Assembly: GCA_003096535.1 (NCBI GenBank)
Contig: QEKJ01000004.1
Coordinates: 62,001 to 126,000, forward strand
Direction of reading: 5' to 3'
DNA: 64,000 nucleotides
Source of the DNA: Agathobaculum butyriciproducens
GTDB taxonomy: Bacteria > Bacillota > Clostridia > Oscillospirales > Butyricicoccaceae
The notes beneath the pieces were generated by a model. It searched no databases. It had not been told where the DNA came from and saw only the letters and a program-made list of their open reading frames with translations. Position numbers and translations under genes: made by a program. Below, one piece after another: positions 42,105 to 51,552 of the stretch. Position 1 is the stretch's first letter; every line of letters begins with the position of its first letter.

Positions 42105-45100
42105 TTACTTAATGGTATTTTTGAGCCGTTTTTCCGCCTCAGCCAGATTGAGCATCAGCATTTTGGAGACGCCCTGCTCCTGCATGGTCACGCCGTAGAG
42201 CATATCTGCTTCTTCCATTGTACCACGTCTGTGGGTAATTACAATAAATTGTGTCGAATCTGTCAGGCGGCGAATGTATTTTGCAAACCGCTGCACGTTC
42301 ACATCATCGAGCGCGGCTTCGATCTCATCAAGCACGCAAAACGGCGTAGGCCGCAGCTTAAGGATCGCAAAGTACAGCGCAATGGCAACAAACGCCTTTT
42401 CACCGCCTGAGAGCAGCGTAATCGTTTTAACCGCCTTACCCGGCGGAGACACGCGGATGTCGATACCGCAGTTCAGGATATCCGAAGTATCGGCAAGCTG
42501 CAGTTCGGCGTGTCCGCCGCCGAAGATCTCGCGGAAGGTATCACGGAAGTACACATTCAGCTTGGCGAACTCGGACGCGAAAATCTCCTTCATGCTGACG
42601 GTCAGCTGCTCGATGACCTTGCGCAGATCGGTCTGCGCGGTCTCGAGGTCGTCCTTCTGCTCCCGCAGGAAGCTGTACCGCTCCTGCACACGCTGAAATT
42701 CGTCCACCGCATCCAGATTGACGTTGCCGAGCGCCCGCATTTTCACGCGCAGCTCCTGCACGCGGCCGCGCGTTTCACCGAGTTTTTCAATCGGTCGGGC
42801 GATCTCTGCCGCCGGTGTGGGTGTTAATTCATAGCTTTCCCACATTTTATCCAGAATCTGTGTTTCCTCGGTTTTCAGCTGGGCCGCGCGGTTTTCCAGT
42901 CGGGCGGTCTCGCGTTCGAGTTCAAGGATTTCCTCGTTGCGGCTCTGTGCCGCCTTTTCCAGACGGACCCGTTCGCCCTCGGTCTGTTCGCGTCTGCCGG
43001 TCTGCCGTGCAAGCTGTTCGCTGAGCAGCCGGGCGGTGGTGTCGCGTCCGTGCTTGGCTGCACGGACTTGGGTAAGTTCATCGGTCAGGCGTGCGATTTC
43101 CGCCGCAAAGCCCGCGATCGTCTGCTCCGCACCGGACACGCCCGCGTCGAGGTCGGCCTTGAGCCGCTCAAGCTCCGCGAGCGCGCGTGCTTCGCTGTCC
43201 TGTGCCGTGCGCGTCTCCACGAGTGCGGTCTGCGCGGCTGTGATGCGCGAAGCCGTCTGCGTCAGCTGTTCTGCAGCGGCGTTCACTGCCGTACGGTACT
43301 CGGCGCAGACCTGCTCGGCAGCTGCAAGCGCCTGCTCTGCGGCAGACCGGCGCTCTGTGCAGGCGGCAAGTGTCTGTTCATACTTCTGCTGCGTTGCTGT
43401 GAAGTTAGTTTGTTCAGAAATCAGGCTGTCATACCGTTTCTGCAGGCTTTCCAGCAGGAATTTATGCTGTTTTACCGAAGCAGCAAGTCCGGCTCTCTCC
43501 TGCTCCGCGTGCCGGCGGTCGGTTTCGATGGCCTGCGCCTGCCCGGCAAGCGATTCCAGTTCCTGTCCTGCAGCCTGCTCGGTCTGTGCCAGCGTTTTTC
43601 GCTCCTGCTCGAGTGCGCGCACGCGCGCCTCGGCGGCGTGCAGGCGTTCCGCCCGCGCCAGTGCGCCGGTGCCGCGGGAGACCGAGCCGCCTGTCATGGC
43701 ACCGCCTGCCTGCAGGATTTGTCCATCCAGCGTGACAATGCGAAACCGATGTCCGTACGCCTTGGCCAGTGCCAGCGCGGTGTCCATATTCTCCGAAATG
43801 ACCGTGCGCGCCAGCAGATTGCACACAATATTCTTGTATTTTTCATTAAATCTGACGAGAGCATCCGCGGTGCCGAAGCAGCCGTTCTGCCGTTCCAGGC
43901 CGGTCTCCCGCAGGCTGTTTGCCCGAATGGTATCCAGCGGCAGGAAGGTCGCGCGGCCGCCGTCCGTGCGCTTGAGGTACGAAATGCACTGCTTGCCCAC
44001 GCTCGTGCTGTCCACCACGATGGAGGACGCTGACGCACCGAGGGCAGTGTCGATTGCCGTCACGAACCGCTTTTCGGTCGTGATGAGCGCGGAAACCGGA
44101 CCGTGCACGCCGTTCATCGCACCCTTTTCAGCCTGCCGCATGACGGCTTTCACCGACCGTGAGAAGCCCTCGTACTCATGCTGCATGTCGGTCAGCATTT
44201 TCACGCGGCTCTGCATTTCGCTCAGCGCGGACTGCGCTGCTCGCAGGTCGTTCTGCGCCTGCTCGGCCTTTCGGCGGCAGGTCTCCGCCTGAACGGCGGC
44301 CGTCTGCGCCTGCTTTGCCGTTTCGGCAAGCGTTTGCTCGCACGCGGTCAGTTCCCGCTCGAGATTGTCCTGTGCCTGCTTTTCGGTATCCAGCTGCTGT
44401 GCCGCTGCTGCGATTTCGGAATCCAGCGTCATTTTGCGGTCGTTCATGCCCGTCAGACCGCTCTCGGCGGCTGTTCGGTCGAGTTCGAGCGCGTGCAGCG
44501 TGCGCTCCTGCCTGCGCTGCGCCTGCTCGGCCTGCCGAAGTGCCTGCTCGGCCTGTGTGCGCTGCTGCTCCTGCTCGGCAGACTGTTTTCGGAGTGCATC
44601 CAGTTCAGCCGACTGTGCCTTCTCCTGCTCATTCAGCGCAGAAATACGCTCGCGCCGGTCGGCAAGCTGCGCATCCATGCTCTGCACCTGCTCGGCGCGG
44701 TGTGCGCTCTCCTGCCGTGTGCGCTCGATATTCTCCTCGCAGTTGCGGATGTTCGCCTGAATAACCGCCTCACGGCTGATCTGCTCGGCGGCAAACTGCT
44801 CGGCTTCGCGCAGCTCGTTCCGCAGACGTTCGGTTTCCCTGTCAATCTCACGCAGTGACTCGGCTAGCTGCTCGGACTGCGCATACAGCGTTCCCTGCTG
44901 CTGTTTTGCATCCGCAAGCTGCTTTTCGCAGGTTGTCCGGTCTTTATTCAGCTTGGCAGTGTCATTCTTGAGCTGCTCGAGCGACAGCAGCCACAGCGAG
45001 ACCTCAAGCACGCGCAGCTCATCCCGCAGATGCAGAAACCTTTTCGCCTTGCCAGCCTGCTGCTCGAGCGGCTCGAGCCGGTTTTCCAGTTCGCCGTACA

Positions 45101-45680
45101 GGTCGCGGATACGCACCAGATTTTCCTCGGTGGCTGACAGCCTGCGCTCGGCTTCCTCCTTACGGTAGCGGAACTTGGTGATGCCTGCGGCTTCCTCAAA
45201 GATTTCGCGCCGGTCCTCGCTCTTAAAGGACAGAATCTCGTCAATGCGGCCCTGTCCGATGCTGGAATAGCCGTCGCGTCCCAGACCGGTATCCATAAAC
45301 AGCTCGTGCACGTCCTTGAGGCGGCAGTGCTTTTTGTTGAGGAAATACTCGCTCTCGCCCGAGCGGTAGTACCGACGCGTGACCATAATTTCGGTAAATT
45401 CCGAGCGGAACACATGCGCCGAATTGTCCAGAATGAGCGAAACCTCGGCAAAGCCGACCGGACCGCGCTTGGCTGTGCCGCCGAAGATCACGTCCTCCAT
45501 CTTCGCGCCGCGCAGAGACCGCGAGGACTGCTCCCCCAGAACCCACCGGATGGCATCCGAAATATTCGATTTTCCCGAGCCGTTCGGACCGACGATCGCC
45601 GTAATGCCGCCGAGAAATTTGATCTCGGTGCGATCCGGGAACGACTTGAAGCCCTGTAAAATCAGGCTTTTGAGAACCAT
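42105..45680 (-). CDS. smc: Chromosome partition protein SMC
   Basis: This 1191-residue protein has full length. N-terminal ATPase half: VGPNGSGKSNISDAIRWVLG near residue 32. Long coiled coils rich in Gln, Glu and Ala flank a hinge (about 520-650, with FLPLDTIRA and GGAMTGGS). C-terminal half: signature LLSGGEKAFVAIAL and Walker B FCVLDEIEAALDD. It compacts and segregates the chromosome. The ATG at 45678-45680 is chosen at the conserved LKSLILQGFKSF start. It has its own promoter. Confidence 0.98.
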   Translation of the reverse strand: MVLKSLILQGFKSFPDRTEIKFLGGITAIVGPNGSGKSNISDAIRWVLGEQSSRSLRGAKMEDVIFGGTAKRGPVGFAEVSLILDNSAHVFRSEFTEIMVTRRYYRSGESEYFLNKKHCRLKDVHELFMDTGLGRDGYSSIGQGRIDEILSFKSEDRREIFEEAAGITKFRYRKEEAERRLSATEENLVRIRDLYGELENRLEPLEQQAGKAKRFLHLRDELRVLEVSLWLLSLEQLKNDTAKLNKDRTTCEKQLADAKQQQGTLYAQSEQLAESLREIDRETERLRNELREAEQFAAEQISREAVIQANIRNCEENIERTRQESAHRAEQVQSMDAQLADRRERISALNEQEKAQSAELDALRKQSAEQEQQRTQAEQALRQAEQAQRRQERTLHALELDRTAAESGLTGMNDRKMTLDSEIAAAAQQLDTEKQAQDNLERELTACEQTLAETAKQAQTAAVQAETCRRKAEQAQNDLRAAQSALSEMQSRVKMLTDMQHEYEGFSRSVKAVMRQAEKGAMNGVHGPVSALITTEKRFVTAIDTALGASASSIVVDSTSVGKQCISYLKRTDGGRATFLPLDTIRANSLRETGLERQNGCFGTADALVRFNEKYKNIVCNLLARTVISENMDTALALAKAYGHRFRIVTLDGQILQAGGAMTGGSVSRGTGALARAERLHAAEARVRALEQERKTLAQTEQAAGQELESLAGQAQAIETDRRHAEQERAGLAASVKQHKFLLESLQKRYDSLISEQTNFTATQQKYEQTLAACTERRSAAEQALAAAEQVCAEYRTAVNAAAEQLTQTASRITAAQTALVETRTAQDSEARALAELERLKADLDAGVSGAEQTIAGFAAEIARLTDELTQVRAAKHGRDTTARLLSEQLARQTGRREQTEGERVRLEKAAQSRNEEILELERETARLENRAAQLKTEETQILDKMWESYELTPTPAAEIARPIEKLGETRGRVQELRVKMRALGNVNLDAVDEFQRVQERYSFLREQKDDLETAQTDLRKVIEQLTVSMKEIFASEFAKLNVYFRDTFREIFGGGHAELQLADTSDILNCGIDIRVSPPGKAVKTITLLSGGEKAFVAIALYFAILKLRPTPFCVLDEIEAALDDVNVQRFAKYIRRLTDSTQFIVITHRRGTMEEADMLYGVTMQEQGVSKMLMLNLAEAEKRLKNTIK

Positions 45681-45708
45681 ATGCCACCTCTTTATTATAG
45701 ATAGTTTT

Positions 45709-45737
45709 ATTTTACCACTGCGGCAGTATCTTTTCAA
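45709..45737 (-). promoter_or_regulatory. Promoter of smc
   Basis: TTGAAA (45732-45737), 17 nt, TAAAAT (45709-45714) on the minus strand, about 22 nt of leader. Confidence 0.65.
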
Positions 45738-45760
45738 CGACTAACTGCGTCACGCAGAAA

Positions 45761-45786
45761 AAAGAGGTCGATTTCTCGACCTCTTT
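45761..45786 (-). terminator. Terminator after rnc
   Basis: Stem AAAGAGGTCGA/TCGACCTCTTT, followed on the minus strand by TTTCTGCG. It separates the rnc operon from smc. Confidence 0.85.
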
Positions 45787-45820
45787 GCCGTTTATCTCTA
45801 TTGCGGTTTGACGATAAGCG

Positions 45821-46489
45821 TCAGCATCCCATATTTTCCAAGGCCTTCTTCGCCGCCATCTGCTCGGCTTCCTTTTTGCTCTTGCCGATGCCCTCGGCAA
45901 ACACATTGGAGTTGAGCAGCAGCTCCATCTTGAACCGCTTGTCATGGTCCGGTCCGGACTGGCCTGCCAGACGGTATTCCAGCGTTTCCTGCTTGTTCTT
46001 CTGCACGATCTCCTGCAGCATGGTCTTGTAGTCCTTGAACGCGCCGCCTGCCAGCGCAACCTCGACCTTGTGCGGGATGAAGCGCAGCACGAATGCACGG
46101 GCAGGCTCGATGCCGCCGTCCATAAAGATAGCGCCGAGCAAAGCCTCTGTTGCGTCAGCGAGAATGGACGCACGCTTGCGTCCGCCGCCCATCTCCTCGC
46201 CGTGACCCAGACGGATGGCTTCCGGGATACCGATCTCATGCGCGATCTCGTCCAGTGCGCCCTCGCAGACAACTGCCGCGCGCAGCTTGGTCAGGTCGCC
46301 CTCGGGCAGGTCGGGATAGTGCGTGAACAGGTAGCCCGCCGTGACAAAGCCCAGCACCGAGTCGCCCAGAAACTCCAGGCGCTCGTTGCACTGCAAATGC
46401 GTGCCGTGGTGCTCATTCGCGTAGGACGAATGCGTCATCGCCAGCCGGAGCAGGCTTTCATCCTTGAATTTATAGTCAATTTTCAGCAT
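45821..46489 (-). CDS. rnc: Ribonuclease III
   Basis: This 222-residue protein has an N-terminal nuclease domain with signature NERLEFLGDSVLGF (residues 35-48) and the second acidic site DATEALLGAIFMDGG. The C-terminal dsRNA-binding domain (about 150-222) ends in KSKKEAEQMAAKKALENM. It processes rRNA and structured mRNAs, and so may act on the hairpin cassettes of this region. Confidence 0.97.
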   Translation of the reverse strand: MLKIDYKFKDESLLRLAMTHSSYANEHHGTHLQCNERLEFLGDSVLGFVTAGYLFTHYPDLPEGDLTKLRAAVVCEGALDEIAHEIGIPEAIRLGHGEEMGGGRKRASILADATEALLGAIFMDGGIEPARAFVLRFIPHKVEVALAGGAFKDYKTMLQEIVQKNKQETLEYRLAGQSGPDHDKRFKMELLLNSNVFAEGIGKSKKEAEQMAAKKALENMGC

Positions 46490-46511
46490 TTTTGTTCCTT
46501 CTTCCTGTGGA

Positions 46512-47528
46512 TCACTCGGAAACCGTCATGTACTGAATGTTTTCCTTTACTGCATCGATCATGCCGGATTTGGTGTACGCAATGGCCTGACGGACGGCGT
46601 TCATCACCGCGATCTCGTTGGACGAGCCGTGCGCCTTGATGACCGGCTTTGCGATGCCGAGGAACGGTGCGCCGCCGATCTTGTCCTGATTGAACACCTC
46701 GCGGAAGTCGTCCATGCCTTTCTTGCACAGCAGGTAGCCGAGCTTGGTGCCGACAGACGCCATAAACACGCCCTTGATCTCCTTCGACATGAACTTCGCC
46801 ACGCCCTCGATGGTCTTGAGCTGCACATTGCCGGTAAAGCCGTCGCAGACAGCAACATCACACGCACCGAGCGGCACCATGCTGCCCTCTACGTTGCCAA
46901 CAAAATTCAGACGGCCCTCGTCGCCCGCCTTTTTCAGCAGCGCGTAAGCCTCCTTGCGGAGCGGATCACCCTTGGTATCCTCCGTGCCGTTGTTGACAAG
47001 GCCGACACGCGGCTTGACGACACCGTTTATCTTCTCCGCATACAGCGAAGCGAGGAACGCGAACTGGAGCAGCATTTCGGCGGTGCATTCGGTGTTTGCA
47101 CCCGCATCGCACAGCATGACCTGACCGTTCGCGCACGGCATAACCGGTGCCAGTGCACCGCGTCGGATGCCCTTGATGCGGCCGCCGTACAGCGTTGCGC
47201 CGGTGAGCAGTGCGCCGGTGTTGCCCGCGGAAACCAGCGCGTCGCCCTCCCCTGCCTTGAGCAGCTTGAACGCTACCGCCATGGACGAATCCGGCTTGTG
47301 GCGGAGTACCGTTGCGGGATCGTCGTGCATATCGACCAGATCGTTTGCGGGCATGATGGTAATGCCCTTGACATCGGAAAGTCCCTTCTCCTTGAGGACA
47401 TTCGCTACGACCTCCGGCTTGCCGACCAGCAGCACTTCCTCGCCGTATTCCTTCGCAGCCAGCGCACCGCCCCATACAGCGGATTCGGGCGCGTTATCGC
47501 CGCCCATCGCATCAACGATGATCCTCAT
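46512..47528 (-). CDS. plsX: Phosphate acyltransferase PlsX
   Basis: This 338-residue protein makes acyl-phosphate from acyl-ACP for phospholipid synthesis. IVDAMGGDNAP at the N-terminus, RHKPDSSMAVAFKLLK, SAGNTGALL, ANGQVMLCDAGANTEC and CDGFTGNVQLKTIEG are typical. acpP, commonly next to it, is absent; rnc follows directly. Confidence 0.97.
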   Translation of the reverse strand: MRIIVDAMGGDNAPESAVWGGALAAKEYGEEVLLVGKPEVVANVLKEKGLSDVKGITIMPANDLVDMHDDPATVLRHKPDSSMAVAFKLLKAGEGDALVSAGNTGALLTGATLYGGRIKGIRRGALAPVMPCANGQVMLCDAGANTECTAEMLLQFAFLASLYAEKINGVVKPRVGLVNNGTEDTKGDPLRKEAYALLKKAGDEGRLNFVGNVEGSMVPLGACDVAVCDGFTGNVQLKTIEGVAKFMSKEIKGVFMASVGTKLGYLLCKKGMDDFREVFNQDKIGGAPFLGIAKPVIKAHGSSNEIAVMNAVRQAIAYTKSGMIDAVKENIQYMTVSE

Positions 47529-47529
47529 A

Positions 47530-48834
47530 TTAAAGCTCTCCCTTCAGTTTTTCGATCTGCTCGAGCGCCCGCTCGGAGATTTTGGTGTTCTTCTCCCGCT
47601 TGCCCTTGATTTTATAGCCGAGCGGCTCGATAATGCCGAAGTTTACGTTCATCGGCTGGAATTTCGCGACCGTATGATCGGAAATATAGGTTGCCAGTGC
47701 GCCGGTGGCGGTAAGGCGGTCGAGTATCGGCATCGGTTTTCCGAGCACGTCCATGGCCGTTGCCACGCCTGCCACCCAGCCGGAGGCGGTGGACTCCACA
47801 TAGCCTTCTACGCCGGTCATCTGGCCCGCAAAACGGATGCGCGGGTCGGATTTGAGCGCGTAAGTCGCGTCCAGCAGGCGCGGAGAATCCAGGAACGTGT
47901 TACGGTGCATGACACCGTAGCGCACGAACTCGGCGTTTTTCAGCGCCGGGATCATGGAGAACACGCGCTTCTGCTCACCGAACTTGAGGTGAGTCTGGCA
48001 GCCGACCAGATTGTACAGCGTGCCGTTCGCGTTGTCGCGGCGCAGCTGGAGCACGGCATACGGGTCCTTGCCGGTTTTCGGGTCCGGCAGACCGATGGGC
48101 TTAAGAATGCCGAACCGCAGCGTGTCAAAGCCGCGGCGCGCGTTGACCTCGATGGGCATGCAGCCCTCGAACACCTTGGAGTCCTCGAAGCCGTGCACCG
48201 GCGCTTCCTCGGCGGTGGTCAGTGCGTTCCAGAACGCCTCGTACTCCTCGCGGGAGAACGGGCAGTTGATGTAATCCGCCGTGCCCTTGCCGTAGCGGGA
48301 AGCCTCGTAGGCAGAATCCATATCGATGCTCTCAGCCGTGACAATCGGCGCGGCGGCATCGTAAAAGTGCAGGAAATCGCCGCCGACCTTGGCGTGGATG
48401 GCGTCAAACAGCGTATCCGAGGTCAGCGGGCCTGAGGCGATAACGACTCTGCCCTCCGGAATCTCAGTCACTTCACCGTAGACCACCTCGATATTCGGGT
48501 GGTTCTTGATCTTCTCGGTGACGGCTGCCGCGAAGGCTTCGCGGTCAACCGCCAGTGCGCCGCCTGCCTCAACGCGGTGTGCATCCGCACACGAGAGGAT
48601 AAGGCTGTCCAGACGGCGCAGCTCCTCCTTCAGCAGACCGGCGGCGTTCGCCAGCTCATCCGAGCGCAGCGAGTTGGAGCACACCAGCTCGGCAAAGTCG
48701 TCCGAGTGGTGCGCAGGCGTGTGCTGCACCGGCTTCATCTCACACAGGCGCACGGAGATACCGCGCTGTGCCAGCTGCCATGCAGCCTCACAGCCGGCCA
48801 GTCCTGCGCCGACTACTGTTACCATTTCACTCAT
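47530..48834 (-). CDS. trmFO: tRNA (uracil-54-C5) methyltransferase, folate-dependent
   Basis: This 434-residue FAD protein has the dinucleotide-binding VVGAGLAGCEAAWQLAQRG near residue 6, ELVCSNSLRS near 49 with its conserved Cys, and GQMTGVEGYVESTASG near 340. It makes T54 in tRNA using methylene-THF. Its start overlaps the topA stop by 4 nt; this topA-trmFO pairing is usual in Firmicutes. Confidence 0.97.
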   Translation of the reverse strand: MSEMVTVVGAGLAGCEAAWQLAQRGISVRLCEMKPVQHTPAHHSDDFAELVCSNSLRSDELANAAGLLKEELRRLDSLILSCADAHRVEAGGALAVDREAFAAAVTEKIKNHPNIEVVYGEVTEIPEGRVVIASGPLTSDTLFDAIHAKVGGDFLHFYDAAAPIVTAESIDMDSAYEASRYGKGTADYINCPFSREEYEAFWNALTTAEEAPVHGFEDSKVFEGCMPIEVNARRGFDTLRFGILKPIGLPDPKTGKDPYAVLQLRRDNANGTLYNLVGCQTHLKFGEQKRVFSMIPALKNAEFVRYGVMHRNTFLDSPRLLDATYALKSDPRIRFAGQMTGVEGYVESTASGWVAGVATAMDVLGKPMPILDRLTATGALATYISDHTVAKFQPMNVNFGIIEPLGYKIKGKREKNTKISERALEQIEKLKGEL

Positions 48835-51317
48835 TCGGCGCTCTCCTTTGCCGTGGTCTTTTTCTTAGCGGCAGGCTTTTTCGCTGCTGCTTTCTTCTCA
48901 GCGGCTTTTTTCGCCTTTTCGGCCGCCTTTTCTGCTTCATACTTTGCCAGAGCCTTGGCGTACTGCTCCTGCTGCTTGGCAGTCAGCTCCTGTACGGCCT
49001 CGTCCTTCAGCTTTTTGAATTTATTGGTGGTCTTGGTCATCCACGGCAGGGTTTTCTTCGCGGTGGATTTCTTGACAGCCGCCTTTTTCGTTGCCTTCTT
49101 GACCTTTTCCTCGGTCTCGCCGTTCTTCTCGGCGGCTTCCTTTGCGGCAGCACGTTCCGCAGCCTTGGCGGCACGCGCTTCACGCATCTTGCGGCGCTTT
49201 TCGGTTTCCTCAGGCGGCAGGCCCTCCTTGACCAGCTCCTTGTAGCCGCAGCCCTCACGCAGGCAAACGTCCGTGACCTCCTTGGAATCGCGGTCGGTGT
49301 GGCGGAACAGCGAGGAATCGCAGTTCGGACACTTGGTCTTGAGCGGCTTGTCCCACGTCATGAACTGGCAGGTCGGATAGGTGTCGCACGAGTAGTACAC
49401 ATAGCCGCGTGCAGACTTTTTCTTCACGACCTTTGCGCCGCAGACCGGGCACGCAGCGCCGGTGTCCTCGGTGATGGGCTTGGTGTTGGTGCACTCCGGG
49501 AAACCCGGGCACGCAAGGAATTTACCGAACCGGCCGGACTTGATGACCATGTTGCGTCCGCATTTCTCGCAGATAACGTCGGTCACCTCGTCCTGAATCT
49601 TGATGCGCTTGCCCTCCAGATCAATCTCTGCCTGCTTGAGCGCGGCTTCAAAGCCGTCATAGAAGTTGTGCAGCAGCTGGATATAGTTCAGCTTGCCCGC
49701 TTCGACCTCGTCCAGCTCGTGCTCCATGTTGGCGGTGAACTCGTAATCAGCAACCGACTTGAACTCGTCAACCAGCAGGCCGGTAACGCCTTCGCCGAGC
49801 GGCGTCGGACGGAGCGCCTTGTTCTCCTTGGTGACGTAATCGCGGTCGATGATGGTCGAGATAGTCGGCGCATAGGTGGACGGACGGCCGATGCCGCGTT
49901 CCTCCATCGCACGGATGAGCGATGCCTCGGTGTAGCGAGCCGGCGGCTGCGTAAAGTGCTGGGACGGCTCGATTTTCTCGGCAGTCAGCTTGTCGCCCTG
50001 ATCGAAGCGCGGCAGCGGCTTTCCTGCGGAATCCTGCTTTTTCTCGTCGTCCGTGCCTTCCTCGTAAACCGCAGTAAAACCCGGGAACGCGACCGTATGA
50101 CCGGATGCGCGGAACACCTGACCCTCGCAGACGATATCGGCGGAAACCGTATCGAGAATGGCGTCTGCCATCTGGCAGGCCACAAAGCGCGACCAGATCA
50201 GGCGGTACAGCTTGAACTGATCGGGCGTCAGGTACTTGCGGATTTCTTCAGGCAGCAGCTGCACGTTGGACGGACGAATGGCTTCGTGCGCGTCCTGCGC
50301 GTTGCCCTTGGTCTTGAACACACGCGGCTTGCCCGGATAATATTCCTCGCCGTAGCGGCCGCGAATGAAGCCCGCAGCGGCAGCGGTGGCCTCGTCCGCC
50401 AGACGGAGCGAGTCGGTACGCATATAGGTGATAAGGCCGGTCAGACCGTATTCACCGAGTTCAATACCTTCGTACAGCTCCTGCGCGATGCTCATCGTGC
50501 GGCGCGGCGTCATATTCAGCTTGCGGCTGGCTTCCTGCTGCAGCGTCGAGGTGATGAACGGAGGTGCGGCGGTGCGCTTTTTCTTGCCGCGCTTGATATT
50601 GCCGACGGTGAACGGCTTGCCGGTAACGGCGTTCACGACTGCCATCGCCTGCTCTTCGTTTTTCAGCTCGGCCTTGCCGTTCGCGTCGCCGTAGTAGCGC
50701 GCTGAAAACTTGCCGCCGTCCGCCGTTTGCAGCAGCGCCTCGATGGACCAGTATTCCTCCGGCACAAATGCGCGGATCTCGTTCTCGCGGTCCACGACCA
50801 GACGGGTTGCAACGCTCTGCACACGGCCTGCGGACAGACCGCGCTTGACCTTGCGCCACAGGAACGGCGACAGCTGATAGCCAACGATTCGGTCGAGAAT
50901 ACGGCGTGCCTGCTGTGCATTTACCAGATCGATATCAATATCGCGCGGGTTCTCGATACCCGAGCGGACCGCCTGCTTGGTGATCTCGTTAAAGGTCACG
51001 CGACGGGAATTCTTGTCCTTGAGCTTGAACAGCTCCTTGATGTGCCACGAAATCGCTTCTCCCTCGCGGTCAGGGTCAGTTGCGAGATAGACGAAATCGC
51101 TCTTGCGGATTTCGCTGCGGATTTCCTTGATGATTTTATCTTTACCCTCGATCGGCACATATTCCGGCTGGAAATCGTGCTCGATATCGATGCTCATTTT
51201 CTTTTTCGGCAGATCGCGCAGATGTCCCATCGAAGCCTTGACGACATAGTCCGAACCGAGATATTTTCCGATCGTCTTTGCCTTGGCCGGGGACTCCACG
51301 ATGACTAACTTAGACAT
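48831..51317 (-). CDS. topA: DNA topoisomerase I
   Basis: This 828-residue type IA enzyme has the TOPRIM domain SKLVIVESPAKAKTIGKYLG at the N-terminus with DPDREGEAI near 107 and the catalytic Tyr in GLITYMRTDS near 300. Three Cys4 zinc ribbons (CEKCG, CPVCG, CPNCD types, about 570-690) and a long Lys/Ala-rich tail (about 700-828) follow. The ATG at 51315-51317 has GGAGG 5 nt upstream. A family C cassette fills its upstream spacer. Confidence 0.97.
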   Translation of the reverse strand: MSKLVIVESPAKAKTIGKYLGSDYVVKASMGHLRDLPKKKMSIDIEHDFQPEYVPIEGKDKIIKEIRSEIRKSDFVYLATDPDREGEAISWHIKELFKLKDKNSRRVTFNEITKQAVRSGIENPRDIDIDLVNAQQARRILDRIVGYQLSPFLWRKVKRGLSAGRVQSVATRLVVDRENEIRAFVPEEYWSIEALLQTADGGKFSARYYGDANGKAELKNEEQAMAVVNAVTGKPFTVGNIKRGKKKRTAAPPFITSTLQQEASRKLNMTPRRTMSIAQELYEGIELGEYGLTGLITYMRTDSLRLADEATAAAAGFIRGRYGEEYYPGKPRVFKTKGNAQDAHEAIRPSNVQLLPEEIRKYLTPDQFKLYRLIWSRFVACQMADAILDTVSADIVCEGQVFRASGHTVAFPGFTAVYEEGTDDEKKQDSAGKPLPRFDQGDKLTAEKIEPSQHFTQPPARYTEASLIRAMEERGIGRPSTYAPTISTIIDRDYVTKENKALRPTPLGEGVTGLLVDEFKSVADYEFTANMEHELDEVEAGKLNYIQLLHNFYDGFEAALKQAEIDLEGKRIKIQDEVTDVICEKCGRNMVIKSGRFGKFLACPGFPECTNTKPITEDTGAACPVCGAKVVKKKSARGYVYYSCDTYPTCQFMTWDKPLKTKCPNCDSSLFRHTDRDSKEVTDVCLREGCGYKELVKEGLPPEETEKRRKMREARAAKAAERAAAKEAAEKNGETEEKVKKATKKAAVKKSTAKKTLPWMTKTTNKFKKLKDEAVQELTAKQQEQYAKALAKYEAEKAAEKAKKAAEKKAAAKKPAAKKKTTAKESAE

Positions 51318-51339
51318 AAAAACCTCCAGAAACTTACTT

Positions 51340-51520
51340 CGATTGCAACCACGCTTGCAATCGAAAGGCCATACCGAACTCTGTTCGGATATGGCCAAGG
51401 CTGCGAAAAGTTCCTCCTTCGTCGAAACTTTTCTCCGCACTTGTATAAAAAGGGTGATACATGCTCCCCCTTTTTATGAATTTCCTGCGGAAATTCTATT
51501 GAATACACGCCTTACGGCGT
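51340..51520 (-). repeat. Family C hairpin cassette between dprA and topA
   Basis: On the minus strand in order: arms GAATTTCC/GGAAATTC, loop GCA (51478-51496); ATAAAAAGGG/CCCTTTTTAT with loop GGAGCATGTATCA (51445-51477); GAAAAGTTTC/GGAACTTTTC with one G-U (about 51407-51435); CCATA.CCGAAC/GTTCGGTATGG; TTCGATTGCAA/TTGCAATCGAA (about 51338-51365). The first three match those at 14.1 kb in type and order. Confidence 0.72.
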
Positions 51521-51552
51521 GATTGCTGCGTGTTTTCTTTTTTCTCTCACTT

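Noticed and set aside
41872..42105. 77-codon frame overlapping the 67-residue ORF
   Set aside because: It starts inside the purine repeat, lacks a spaced ribosome site and has poorer composition.
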